A stretch of 57,440 bases of DNA from the IMG/VR virus record IMGVR_UViG_3300028416_000019, positions 1 through 57,440 of that record; one strand, 5' to 3'. The notes beneath the pieces are model-generated. The model was not told the origin of the DNA and did no database searches. It saw nothing but the letters and a program-made list of their open reading frames with translations. The position numbers and the translations under genes were made by a program. Shown piece after piece: positions 48,394 to 57,440 of the stretch (position 1 is its first letter; every line of letters begins with the position of its first letter). This DNA comes from a virus.

Positions 48394-51300
48394 ATGTCTA
48401 ATCATAAAAGCTTAGTATTCTTTAATAAAGAAGGTGACTACTTAAATATAAAATATAACAATACGGTAGATAGATTTGAAGGAGATTTACTTTTTCATCA
48501 AAGTTCTTCAGATATCTATAAGACATTTGGTCTTTATACAATGGAATATTTACCTTCATTTGACTATTCCACACCAGGTGATTTGAAACTTGATAAGTTT
48601 CAACTATTTAATGAATTAGGTGTACACTTTTATGGTGCAAAACTGGGCACATTCTCAATTACTAAAATCGAACCGGTAAATAACGATCCAAACTTTTATT
48701 CCAAGTGGATATACGGAACCGATTTTGAAAGATTATTTCCAGTTGGAACATTTATAATGTTTGACACCGAATTTTTAGAATTCACCGATCTTAAAAAAAC
48801 CTATGCCGTAATTGGTAGCAAAAAAGGTGCAATCATGATAATAAGTGAATTGGATAATGCAACATTTGAATCTACATATTATACCGATTACACATCTAGT
48901 GATTATGAAAATATTATAATAAGAGGTTCTAATTTAATTGGAACATATAACTATATAGACTCTAACTATATAAATAACCTATCAGATTGGAATGAAACAT
49001 TATTTTATGAAAAATATTATAATGACAAGAGACTTAATATTATAAACTCTACTAGCAATGACGGTGTCATAACGGTTAAAAATAACCAAATACCAGATGC
49101 AATACATTTTGAATATTATGCAAGTGATATACCAACAGATAAAAATCTTATTATAGAACTTATTTCAAGAACGGATGTACCAAAGATATATGATGGTGGT
49201 ATAAATATAACAAATGGGAGAATTTATTTTAATAATATAAATGACTTCCCAAAGATATTAAAACCTGGCAGAGAATTCAAAATAGTGGGTTCAAACCTAA
49301 ATAAAAACTTTCTTTCAGTATCCACAATACCAAGTTTCACCGATAACACATCACTAACTTCATATCAAATAGAAGAGCAGGTAATACACAATAACTCGAT
49401 ATACGAATGTAAGATGACATATACACAGGATTATTCAGATCCAAATACTATGTTTATAACACCTGATAAAAATCCAGAGTACTGGGGCAAACCAACATAT
49501 ACAAAAGTTGACCAATCTTTAAATGATGAGGTTTTGAACAATACACAATTCTATCTAACAACCGATAGGTTATATTTTGAACAGACATATACTCAAAGTA
49601 GTTCAACAACATTAGCAATGGCATCCGAAAAATATAAAGATGATTTTAAAGCACTTAATGTAGATTTGTATATGGACAAAGGTATATTAAAGGCCGATTT
49701 GATGTACTCTAGTAGATATATTGATGTTAATTTCTATCATACAGAAATCGTAGATAGTTGTTTAATAAATTTAGGCGACAGAGAAGAATTTATAATAAAT
49801 AAAGCAATAGAATTATTCAATAAACCTAATGATTTAACATCAACCAGTTCACTGACTTATAATGAATATTCTCAATTATCGAATTTATATGATACAGAGG
49901 TTAATAATTGTAACTCATATAAAATAGGTAATACCTTACAGACAAATGAGAGATTAATTGAAGTAAAAGAAACTCTTACACAAGAACTCAATTATGATTA
50001 CTCAGAAAACTTTAAATATAACATAGTCTTTACAGACTTGGATGATTTTGGATTAAAAGTAATCATCAATAAGAATATCTATGATGAAGAAATAAGTTGG
50101 ATTTATTCAGGTGCAGAACCTGATATGGAGAGAACAATAGATAGAACTCTTAGAAATTGGTTAAAAAGATATTATATAAGACTAAAAGAACTTGGTATAA
50201 TTGCAGAGGTAGAGTACTTAGGTAGTTATACATCACCATTCTATAATGCAATAGTATTAAAGTCTGAATATCCAAATATACCAATAGATATAACAAGAAT
50301 CGAAGTAGGGACAACCGCAGATTACCATATAGAGCATTCCAGAGTTTTATTTAATGAAATCGGTTCTAGTATAACATTTATAATAAATGACACTCCATAT
50401 CAGACACAAACGATATTTGGAACATTCCTGGATAATACCGGTGCAACCGTTTCTGCAACTTCGGCATCCGCATCAGTAAAAATACCAGATATTCCAAAAA
50501 CTTTAGAACAATGGATATTAGATCATTCATTAACACTAGAAAGTTATGGTATAATTGTAAATAATATTAACAACCTAATAAAATTTGATGTTAAAAGAAC
50601 AGATAGAAGGCTTGATTATACTATAAAAACAGGTAAGTTATTATTACCAGGACATACAGACTATGTTATAACAGATAAAATAAAGGGTAATACTGGTGTA
50701 ATAATAACCGGAAATGAAATAATTTTAGATAGTCTATCAACAGAATCATTTGAAGATTTAGGTTTTGGAACTGGTCGTGTAGTTTCTATAAATAATACAA
50801 AATATCCATTACAGGATATAAAATATAACCTACTTAGTGTGGACCCAAAGGCACTTAACCTATCATATCAAGGACCATTCTGGGGAACAGAAGTTAATCC
50901 ATGTAAGTCATCTGGATTCATAACATTGGCATTTGATTTGGGATTCTCACAAACAACTTGTATAGTAGCGACTGGTGCGACAGGTCAAGGTGGACCATTC
51001 AACTCAATACAATATAATGATCAAATGTTTGGAGTATCTTTCAATCAAAATGATTACTTATCATCTAATATAACATTAGACTTACCAGGTGTAGATAATT
51101 TAATAGATCTAAAATATATACAACTATCTAACTCTATGTTTGTTTTAGGTGATAATATAAGTGTAATTGATGCATATACCGGTGTTTATATATCAACAAT
51201 TTATCTAACCGAGAATGGTATAGATAATAGTAATAGTATAAAGATGGATTTTAATGTATATAACAATTATCTTTATTGTCTATCAATAAATAAAGTTTGG

Positions 51301-54300
51301 ATAGTAGATCCTGTTATGAATACCATAATAGAAACGATTGAATTAGCAAGTGATGCTGCAGATTTAGTATCAAATCCAGATAATGGTGATGTTTATATTA
51401 CATACACAAACAACCCAATAATATCAATATATGATAGTAGTAATGTTTTAACGACAACAATAATAACTCCTGCAACAGATACAAGAACTGGGAAAATGGT
51501 ATACAATTCATTCGAAAAGGATATGTATATAACAACCGATGCCGATATTCTTTTAAGAATAAATGGTTCAACAAGAGATATACAAGAATCATATAACATA
51601 CCAGGACTAACACAATCTTCGATATTTTACGAACCAGTTAACGAATCTATTTATGTCTATGCAGATACTCAATTATGGAGAGTCGACAACGGACTTACAT
51701 ATTCAATCGTAGGTATAACTATGAGTGAGTTTGTAGATGTAATCTATAACAATCTTACTGGAGAGATGAATATCTCAGATAAAACATATAGATTCAAATC
51801 ATTAAATATAAGCGACAACTCAATAAACATTGATAAAATTCCAGCAGTTTATGGTAATTTAACACTAAATCAATATGATGGTGGTGTCTACTTAGCATCA
51901 CAGACAACTAATCAGATTTTAACTATAGATTCGGGAACAGGAAATGTTATACATACCGAAAATTCAGGAGCACTAAACACTAAAATTATATATAATCCAG
52001 AAAGAAAATCTGTATGGACACTACAACCAGGTATTAAAAATATCTATGAAATACAATCCACTGTAAATAGCGAAATTGAATTAATTAGTGTAACTGGATC
52101 TTCAATTGACGAAGGTAAATATGGTACTTTAGATTTAAATTACATAAAACCAAGTGATATATGGATAAAGGCATTAGAATGTGTTAGAAAACCAAGAGAG
52201 AACTTCGAAGGTGATATTCCGGTAAAGTACTATTGGAAATGGATAGATGATCAAAGTCCTGAATTTTTTATATACGATTTGAGTGGTGAGCAATTAGAAA
52301 GCACAGGAAAATATGCATACTTAGGAGAAAAACCATTAAAAGATGTTCCATTAAATAAATATCCAAATAGAGATATTTCTAAGGTTTATCTACCAGAATA
52401 CCAACAAACTATATTCAATAAGGTTGAATACGAACTTAGTTATATAGATGATCAAGATGATATTTCGACCGAACCAAGTGCATTAGAGTTATTTATTGGA
52501 TTCAAGGCAGATGAGGAAGGTGCTTATAAATCACAACTTCAGCTATACAAAAAAGAGGAAGTTGAATTTAGCATAGTTAGTACAAACACAAATGATACTA
52601 ATGTATCATTTGAAACACTTACATCAAATGACTATAAAAGAGGTAAGATTAAAATAAACCAAATGTCAGAAGAGACATTTACTAATAAAGGACTTAAAGT
52701 CGGACAATACTTAGGTGTATCTATAAAGGATGTAACAAACACAAAAAATCAATATTCGTCACAAAATAACGGATACATTGTTAAAATTAAAGAATTGTAC
52801 ACAAAAAGTATAATTGTGGATTTTTTCAACACTCAACTTGATTATTTCGAAAAAGAAAGTAGTGTTATTGAGAACTACCCAAAAGCAAACGACATAACAT
52901 ATCTAAAAACTACTTTTAAGGTAATAGATAGAGAAATTGGTAGATTCAACACTATCGGACAGACCGAAATTGAAGACCCAAGGTTTAAAATAGAGTTGGG
53001 TAATCAAGGTAAAAATATAGGTGTTAATGATATCTTTATATTCAAAGATTATGATATATACGAAGGTGGTATAGATTGGAATTTCCTAAATTCAAAAAGG
53101 AAAGAATTGTTATTCATGAAGAATCTTATATACCCATATATCGGTTCATACAAATCTATAATAAATGCAATAAATTTCTTTGGTTACAACGACTTACAAC
53201 TTAATGAGTATTATAGAAACATTGATGTTAAATCAGAAAACTTTTCAAAACTATTTAAAGTAGAGATACCAGATATATTTGACAACACGGTGGATGGGTG
53301 GAATGAAAGTGATTTCATAAAACATACCTTTCCAAATGAAAAATTCGAAGAAACAAATCTAATGAATTTAACTTACTTTATAACAGATAAAGAAGGTAAA
53401 AATTTATTACCATATAATATAGACGAAATAACTATTAAACTACAAGGACTTAAATTTTGGTTAAAGAAAAATATAATACCACTAACACATAAAATATTAG
53501 ACATAACAGGTAAATCATATTTTACAGGAGGAAACCAAATAACACATAGAGTTCATGATATGAGAATAATAGATATAAAAGAAAATATGACTCCCATAAC
53601 AACAAAACTTAATGAAGTATATCTAATGCCAGTTAATACTGGATCAACTGTTTATAATTGTGTATTGGACTTTTATTCTATATTAGAAGGTGTAGGTTCA
53701 GATAAAAATCCAACTGGATTAGTACCACCACCAAAACCATACAACGACTATAAAGAAAACCTTAAATTACCTGAGTTTTTTACAATAAAAATAAGAACAT
53801 ATAAAACATATAAAGAATGGGCACCCTTTACAAATTATAAGAAAGGTGATAAAGTAACATACTATGGCAAATTATATATATCAACAATAGATAATAATAA
53901 AGTTAAAAGTCCTAGAAGGTATGAAGATGTATCTGAATGGGATTCAAATAGTAACTATACCGTAACAACAATAGTAAAATATGAAAATGAAATATTTGTT
54001 TATAGTGGATTAGGTTCTCAATATGATAGCACACCACCAGTATTAGACCAAGGTGATGATAAAAACTGGTTAAATATAACAGAGTGGAAAGAAATTGATT
54101 TAGAACCTGTACAAACAATTGATGAATACAGGAAAATAAAAACCGAACCAATTACAGGAGTAACACAATCGATAATATCTTTAAGTGATATAGGATCACA
54201 CAAAGAACCAATAGTATCACCATTTAATTTCACTATTGATTCCAATATTGATCCGTTCATAACAATAGAAGTAACATCAGAAAACGGATATGGATCCGTT

Positions 54301-54408
54301 TATAGAGATAGAAAAAACTATGAAATAAGAGGACTAAAAGATTTACAAGAACCAATAGGTGAATTAGATGTCATAGGACCATTTCAACCAATAACACCAA
54401 TATTTTAA
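48394..54408 (+). CDS. Giant baseplate/tail protein with beta-propeller and carbohydrate-binding-like modules, 2004 aa
   Basis: The N-terminal ~890 residues are beta-rich with repeated units (two similar stretches ending in DxxWIxDHSLTLESYGI-type helices near 590 and 710). Residues ~900-1220 form a YVTN/NHL-like propeller (ISVIDAYTGVYIST, VWIVDPVMNTIIETI, LLRINGSTRDIQE). Residues ~1550-1720 contain LLFMKNLIYPYIGSYKSIIN and a helical part like gpI/gp6-class baseplate proteins. The end has two ChtBD3-like modules (EWAPFTNYKKGDKVTYYGKL; EWDSNSNYTVTTIVKYENEI). Probably a peripheral baseplate wedge that also contacts the host surface. Too large for any T4 gene (gp7: 1032). Confidence 0.72.
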   Translation: MSNHKSLVFFNKEGDYLNIKYNNTVDRFEGDLLFHQSSSDIYKTFGLYTMEYLPSFDYSTPGDLKLDKFQLFNELGVHFYGAKLGTFSITKIEPVNNDPNFYSKWIYGTDFERLFPVGTFIMFDTEFLEFTDLKKTYAVIGSKKGAIMIISELDNATFESTYYTDYTSSDYENIIIRGSNLIGTYNYIDSNYINNLSDWNETLFYEKYYNDKRLNIINSTSNDGVITVKNNQIPDAIHFEYYASDIPTDKNLIIELISRTDVPKIYDGGINITNGRIYFNNINDFPKILKPGREFKIVGSNLNKNFLSVSTIPSFTDNTSLTSYQIEEQVIHNNSIYECKMTYTQDYSDPNTMFITPDKNPEYWGKPTYTKVDQSLNDEVLNNTQFYLTTDRLYFEQTYTQSSSTTLAMASEKYKDDFKALNVDLYMDKGILKADLMYSSRYIDVNFYHTEIVDSCLINLGDREEFIINKAIELFNKPNDLTSTSSLTYNEYSQLSNLYDTEVNNCNSYKIGNTLQTNERLIEVKETLTQELNYDYSENFKYNIVFTDLDDFGLKVIINKNIYDEEISWIYSGAEPDMERTIDRTLRNWLKRYYIRLKELGIIAEVEYLGSYTSPFYNAIVLKSEYPNIPIDITRIEVGTTADYHIEHSRVLFNEIGSSITFIINDTPYQTQTIFGTFLDNTGATVSATSASASVKIPDIPKTLEQWILDHSLTLESYGIIVNNINNLIKFDVKRTDRRLDYTIKTGKLLLPGHTDYVITDKIKGNTGVIITGNEIILDSLSTESFEDLGFGTGRVVSINNTKYPLQDIKYNLLSVDPKALNLSYQGPFWGTEVNPCKSSGFITLAFDLGFSQTTCIVATGATGQGGPFNSIQYNDQMFGVSFNQNDYLSSNITLDLPGVDNLIDLKYIQLSNSMFVLGDNISVIDAYTGVYISTIYLTENGIDNSNSIKMDFNVYNNYLYCLSINKVWIVDPVMNTIIETIELASDAADLVSNPDNGDVYITYTNNPIISIYDSSNVLTTTIITPATDTRTGKMVYNSFEKDMYITTDADILLRINGSTRDIQESYNIPGLTQSSIFYEPVNESIYVYADTQLWRVDNGLTYSIVGITMSEFVDVIYNNLTGEMNISDKTYRFKSLNISDNSINIDKIPAVYGNLTLNQYDGGVYLASQTTNQILTIDSGTGNVIHTENSGALNTKIIYNPERKSVWTLQPGIKNIYEIQSTVNSEIELISVTGSSIDEGKYGTLDLNYIKPSDIWIKALECVRKPRENFEGDIPVKYYWKWIDDQSPEFFIYDLSGEQLESTGKYAYLGEKPLKDVPLNKYPNRDISKVYLPEYQQTIFNKVEYELSYIDDQDDISTEPSALELFIGFKADEEGAYKSQLQLYKKEEVEFSIVSTNTNDTNVSFETLTSNDYKRGKIKINQMSEETFTNKGLKVGQYLGVSIKDVTNTKNQYSSQNNGYIVKIKELYTKSIIVDFFNTQLDYFEKESSVIENYPKANDITYLKTTFKVIDREIGRFNTIGQTEIEDPRFKIELGNQGKNIGVNDIFIFKDYDIYEGGIDWNFLNSKRKELLFMKNLIYPYIGSYKSIINAINFFGYNDLQLNEYYRNIDVKSENFSKLFKVEIPDIFDNTVDGWNESDFIKHTFPNEKFEETNLMNLTYFITDKEGKNLLPYNIDEITIKLQGLKFWLKKNIIPLTHKILDITGKSYFTGGNQITHRVHDMRIIDIKENMTPITTKLNEVYLMPVNTGSTVYNCVLDFYSILEGVGSDKNPTGLVPPPKPYNDYKENLKLPEFFTIKIRTYKTYKEWAPFTNYKKGDKVTYYGKLYISTIDNNKVKSPRRYEDVSEWDSNSNYTVTTIVKYENEIFVYSGLGSQYDSTPPVLDQGDDKNWLNITEWKEIDLEPVQTIDEYRKIKTEPITGVTQSIISLSDIGSHKEPIVSPFNFTIDSNIDPFITIEVTSENGYGSVYRDRKNYEIRGLKDLQEPIGELDVIGPFQPITPIF

Positions 54409-54412
54409 AAAA

Positions 54413-54443
54413 TAAAAAGCCTTTGAAGTATCAAAGGCTTTTT
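54413..54443. terminator. Bidirectional hairpin terminator
   Basis: Stem AAAAAGCCTTTGA / TCAAAGGCTTTTT, loop AGTA, between convergent genes. Confidence 0.92.
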
Positions 54444-54457
54444 ATTTTGGTAGAAAT

Positions 54458-55129
54458 TTAATCTTGAGTTGTCTCAAGTTCTACTTTCTTAGATTTGGTT
54501 TTTTTTACTTTTGTCTCAGTAATAACACCTTCTTCAAATGAAGTTACCCAATTTTGGATTTCTGTAGAAAGGTTTTTCGCATAAGAATCATAATAATTAA
54601 ATAACTTACTGATATTACCAATTCTAACTAAAACCTTAGAAAAAGTATAAGAGTCTTTCGTTAATCCTTTAACTTTATGTTTAGAAATTAAATGGTAAAT
54701 ATAAGTAATTTCTGTTGCATTAACAGGGAATGAAATAAGTTCCTCATCATTTGTATATTTAACCTCTCTCATTGTTCCCAATAAATCAGTTAATTCAATA
54801 GCAAAGAATACTGTGTTAACATCATACTCTAATTTTTGTAAGATTAAATCCGTTAAGAATTTCCACTGAACTCTATTAAGATGGAAGTTATACTTAACAT
54901 CTCTTAAAGAGTTTGTATAATCTTGCCATAATTCTTGCGAATCTCTATAAAGAGTATCCTTTTCTTCTTCGGTTTTACCCTTACCATCATTTGTCGTCAT
55001 AAAATCCTCTATTGTTTGGATTTTTTTATCCAATAAAACTTCATTAGAAGGATCAATTGTTAAATTTTCGATATTATTTTCGAAAAACTTAATTTCTGGT
55101 TTTACTACATTTGTTTCAATATTTGACAT
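54458..55129 (-). CDS. Hypothetical virion-associated protein, 223 aa
   Basis: Not recognised. Mostly helical, with a Lys-rich C-terminal tail (KVKKTKSKKVELE). Last gene of a minus-strand run downstream of the tape measure gene, so probably a tail or tail-assembly protein. Confidence 0.65.
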   Translation of the reverse strand: MSNIETNVVKPEIKFFENNIENLTIDPSNEVLLDKKIQTIEDFMTTNDGKGKTEEEKDTLYRDSQELWQDYTNSLRDVKYNFHLNRVQWKFLTDLILQKLEYDVNTVFFAIELTDLLGTMREVKYTNDEELISFPVNATEITYIYHLISKHKVKGLTKDSYTFSKVLVRIGNISKLFNYYDSYAKNLSTEIQNWVTSFEEGVITETKVKKTKSKKVELETTQD

Positions 55130-55156
55130 ATTTATTTTTATTTTATTTTATACGAA

Positions 55157-55414
55157 CTAGCCGTTGATTCTTTCACTTGATTTTGTTTTAGAAGGATCAT
55201 TTAAATCCAAAGACTTCAATGTTTCCAACTTATCTTTAGCATTTGTATATTTTTCGATCCATTTATCCTGTTCTTCCATCAAATCAGAGTGTTCTCCAAT
55301 TGCGGCAAGATTTTGACCGGAAAGATAAAGAACAATATTTGCCTCTGCCTCTGCCATTTCAGCTTCATATCTTTTTTGAAGTGCTGATATATATTTAGTT
55401 GTTATAATACTCAT
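55157..55414 (-). CDS. Small helical protein, 85 aa
   Basis: Not recognised. Two amphipathic helices (KYISALQKRYEAEMAEAEAN; EEQDKWIEKYTNAKDKLETL) suggest a helical hairpin or coiled coil. Two bases after the upstream gene, 27 before the next. Probably tail-associated by context. Confidence 0.65.
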   Translation of the reverse strand: MSIITTKYISALQKRYEAEMAEAEANIVLYLSGQNLAAIGEHSDLMEEQDKWIEKYTNAKDKLETLKSLDLNDPSKTKSSERING

Positions 55415-55416
55415 AA

Positions 55417-55863
55417 TTAGATAATAAATTCTTCGTCTGTCTTAGCATCTTTTTTTTGTTCAGCATACAACTCTTGTGTCCCGTTAGCTTTCGTTACTTT
55501 CTCAACACCATATTTATTAACAATTGATGAAAATGTATTTAAATCAGTTCCAACTAATTTAATCTTACCACTTTCCATATTGATATTGATTTTATCAATC
55601 TCCTGTTCGATAAGAATTGTAATTGATTCTTCATCAAAAACATTTAAAAGATCCTCATTGATTATAATTTTAAGATCCTTTTTGAGTACAAACGCAAAAT
55701 CATCGGAGATTTTTGCAACTTTAATCAATTGTTTTTGTTTAGAGCTTCCAATAAATTGGAAACCAACATTCACCGGAAATGACTTCTTATTGAAGACATC
55801 CATAAAAAGTTCTTCTGTTGTTTCGTCTAATTTATAGAACGCATCTGTTGTTTCCTTTGCCAT
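55417..55863 (-). CDS. Hypothetical protein, 148 aa, degenerate zincin-like helix
   Basis: Contains DAFYKLDETTEELFMDVFNK, the beta part VNVGFQFIGSSKQKQLIKVA, and ITILIEQEIDKI. The latter occupies the place of a metallopeptidase HExxH helix but lacks both histidines, so it is not expected to be catalytic. The likeness to phage metallopeptidase-like proteins is tentative. Confidence 0.5.
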   Translation of the reverse strand: MAKETTDAFYKLDETTEELFMDVFNKKSFPVNVGFQFIGSSKQKQLIKVAKISDDFAFVLKKDLKIIINEDLLNVFDEESITILIEQEIDKININMESGKIKLVGTDLNTFSSIVNKYGVEKVTKANGTQELYAEQKKDAKTDEEFII

Positions 55864-55922
55864 AATTTTATATTTGTTTATATTTTATTTATATTTATAA
55901 TAAAAATTTAATTAAAAGTTTT

Positions 55923-56357
55923 CTATAATAGAAAGAAAAATAAAATTGATAATACAATAGTAGATATTATTGGTATAAATCGCCAATATAATCTATTATA
56001 AAACTTATCACTTCTAAATAGTGAAAAGCCAACTATAACTAAATAGGAATACTTATCAACCTTTTTACTACTATATAGTTCAAAAATTTCAGATAGACCA
56101 TTTTTATTTAAAAAATTATTTAATTCAGAAAGATACTCCTTTATATAAGTCTCAGAAATTCTATCTATATCCGATTTTTTAAGAGAAAAGGCCTCACCGA
56201 TCAATTCTTCAGGAATATTAATAACCGTATACATTCTATATGCACTATCAACTCTTATATTAAAGTTTTTCTCTAACATATCTTTTATTGATTTAATAGA
56301 TTTCTTATACGATGAGAATAATCTCAATTTTTTAACAACGTTTAATTTTTTCACCAT
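55923..56357 (-). CDS. Membrane-anchored protein, 144 aa
   Basis: A basic N-terminal helix (MVKKLNVVKKLRLFSSYKK), an alpha/beta middle, and a hydrophobic C-terminal segment (FIPIISTIVLSILFFFLL), so a tail-anchored membrane protein. Directly downstream of the tape measure gene. Function unknown. Confidence 0.6.
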   Translation of the reverse strand: MVKKLNVVKKLRLFSSYKKSIKSIKDMLEKNFNIRVDSAYRMYTVINIPEELIGEAFSLKKSDIDRISETYIKEYLSELNNFLNKNGLSEIFELYSSKKVDKYSYLVIVGFSLFRSDKFYNRLYWRFIPIISTIVLSILFFFLL

Positions 56358-56387
56358 ATTATTTATATGGTTTAAAATAAATTTTGT

Positions 56388-57440
56388 TTAATACATTGTA
56401 GAATCTTTATTCTCCATGTTTTTCAATAAATACATTGAAAGTATTGATTCTTCACCAATATTAGAGTTTAACTTTTTAAGCAATTCGATAATAATATCAT
56501 TCTGTTCCATAGAAGATCCATATTTACCCTTAATACTCTTCGAACTATCAACTGAAGATCTCTTCGAACTGGCAGAGTCAGGTGAATTAACATTAGACAT
56601 CTTAGGAGTACCTGAATATCCAATTAAACTAGGTGCTGCGATATTAGACATTCTCTCTAGCTGAGAAATCTTCTTATCATTCAAACTATCCATCGCCTTA
56701 CCCATTTTAGTGAGTGAGTTTGCCAACCTATCATAAGCCTTAGCAAGAACAACCATACCCTTTGACATACTTATAACAGGATCACTATTGAATGTGTTTT
56801 TAAGAAAACCAGTTAATCCACCACTTCTATTTTGAAGTCTATCATATACCTCCATATAATAATAAATATTAGATGATATAGATTTCATAAAGTCTGGATT
56901 TATATCCATATTAAAGTACTTACTATTTTTACCAAAAATCCTTGCGGTAGTTGCAATCGAATTAACAACATTTCTTAGACTATTAAGTGTAGACCATGTA
57001 ACCTTTTTCTTATTAACACTATTTGATAAAGCAACATAAGAATTAACTACATTTTTAATGTGATATGACCAGTTTTTATCAGGAAACTTAGTCCAATTCA
57101 CATCATCAGCAGAAAACTTATTTGCAACACCTACGATAGCACCCGCAACGGTAAGAACACCATTTACCATATTATTGATAACTTCGTCACCTGATGTAAA
57201 CCAACCAGTATCCTCACTCAATGCTTTAAATACTGGAGCAAATGCAGTTATAGCGCCACCAACACCTTTACCCCATTCACTAGATGGATATTTACCTTCT
57301 TCGAAACTTGAAACATTTTCTGCGAAAATACCTGCCGCATCTATAATACCTTGAGATATAGTCGTTATTGCCAATGCAAAATCCTTAGGTCCAATACCAC
57401 CACCACCAAAAAGTTTAGCAATCCCATTTTTCAATAACAT
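56388..57440 (-). CDS. Tail tape measure protein, C-terminal part (continues past right edge)
   Basis: 350 residues visible; the start lies beyond base 57440. Features are alternating hydrophobic/glycine-rich helices (ALAITTISQGIIDAAGIFAE, VINNMVNGVLTVAGAIVGVA) and a Ser-rich tail (DSASSKRSSVDSSKSIKGK) before a last helix. Tape measure proteins set tail length and are ejected into the host membrane. Strongest alternative is a tail-tip membrane-acting protein. Confidence 0.65.
   Translation of the reverse strand: MLLKNGIAKLFGGGGIGPKDFALAITTISQGIIDAAGIFAENVSSFEEGKYPSSEWGKGVGGAITAFAPVFKALSEDTGWFTSGDEVINNMVNGVLTVAGAIVGVANKFSADDVNWTKFPDKNWSYHIKNVVNSYVALSNSVNKKKVTWSTLNSLRNVVNSIATTARIFGKNSKYFNMDINPDFMKSISSNIYYYMEVYDRLQNRSGGLTGFLKNTFNSDPVISMSKGMVVLAKAYDRLANSLTKMGKAMDSLNDKKISQLERMSNIAAPSLIGYSGTPKMSNVNSPDSASSKRSSVDSSKSIKGKYGSSMEQNDIIIELLKKLNSNIGEESILSMYLLKNMENKDSTMY

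Noticed and set aside
1-57440. Stop-codon reassignment, as in some crAss-like phages
   Set aside because: Genes here end with TAA, TAG and TGA (for example TGA for gp44 at 25937 and the HNH gene at 7308, TAG for terS) and tryptophan is coded by TGG. One TGA at base 6 is not enough evidence.

Overview
This window is a stretch of a large, AT-rich tailed-phage genome (Caudoviricetes, myovirus) with a T4-type morphogenesis gene set. The host is probably a member of the Bacteroidota (Flavobacteriia-like). This rests on very low GC, almost no Shine-Dalgarno sequences, start codons preceded instead by AT-rich TTTAATATATA-type boxes, a TAnnTTTG-type promoter box in front of the one stable RNA gene, and a tmRNA whose tag region resembles the Bacteroidota form. 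T4-like genes recognised from protein motifs are: large and small terminase (gp17, gp16), portal (gp20), fused prohead protease-scaffold (gp21+gp22), major capsid protein (gp23), head completion (gp4), tail sheath (gp18), tail tube (gp19), tail completion (gp15), baseplate gp25 and a gp26/gp51-type hub protein, a very large baseplate protein, tape measure (right edge), clamp loader (gp44), Mre11/SbcD nuclease (gp47) and the late sigma factor gp55.

Layout. 1-2.9 kb: collagen-like fibre tail and three small genes (+). 2.9-5.5 kb: a minus-strand accessory operon (NADAR, Dam methylase, a half-length capsid-like protein, a small protein). 5.5-7.3 kb: acetyltransferase, RHH protein, HNH endonuclease. 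7.32-7.68 kb: a tmRNA gene (-). 7.7-10.4 kb: peptidase T-like metallopeptidase and NFACT-R protein (-). 10.4-14.4 kb: capsid and protease-scaffold (-). 14.5-17.3 kb: zinc protein and RNase R (+). 17.3-24.9 kb: portal, gp4, adenylate cyclase, gp55, gp15. 25-30 kb: clamp loader, gp25, isochorismatase-like, membrane protein, HAD and ClpS. 29.9-35.4 kb: terminase and small genes. 35.4-44.5 kb: internal head-type proteins, sheath, hub. 44.5-57.4 kb: tube, gp47, small lipoprotein, head-type proteins, 2004-residue baseplate protein, tape-measure end.

The most interesting content is not the virion set. First, there is a phage tmRNA with an alanine-identity G3-U70 acceptor stem, a PK1 pseudoknot and an unusual tag of about 27 residues that does not end in the usual ALAA degron. 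The same window encodes RNase R, an NFACT-R (RqcH-type RNA-binding) protein, the ClpS adaptor and an aminopeptidase, which together look like a phage-borne ribosome-rescue and proteolysis toolkit. Second, about a dozen unrelated proteins (acetyltransferase, adenylate cyclase, isochorismatase-like, NFACT-R and others) begin with the same short leader (MKxhxxFxxF). It resembles the T4 capsid-targeting sequence of internal proteins, suggesting a set of proteins packaged in the head and delivered with the DNA; copies of the leader also occur inside a 1046-residue protein. Third, a half-length capsid-like paralogue sits beside Dam and NADAR.

All calls come from reading the sequence and recalled family motifs; no database search was run.
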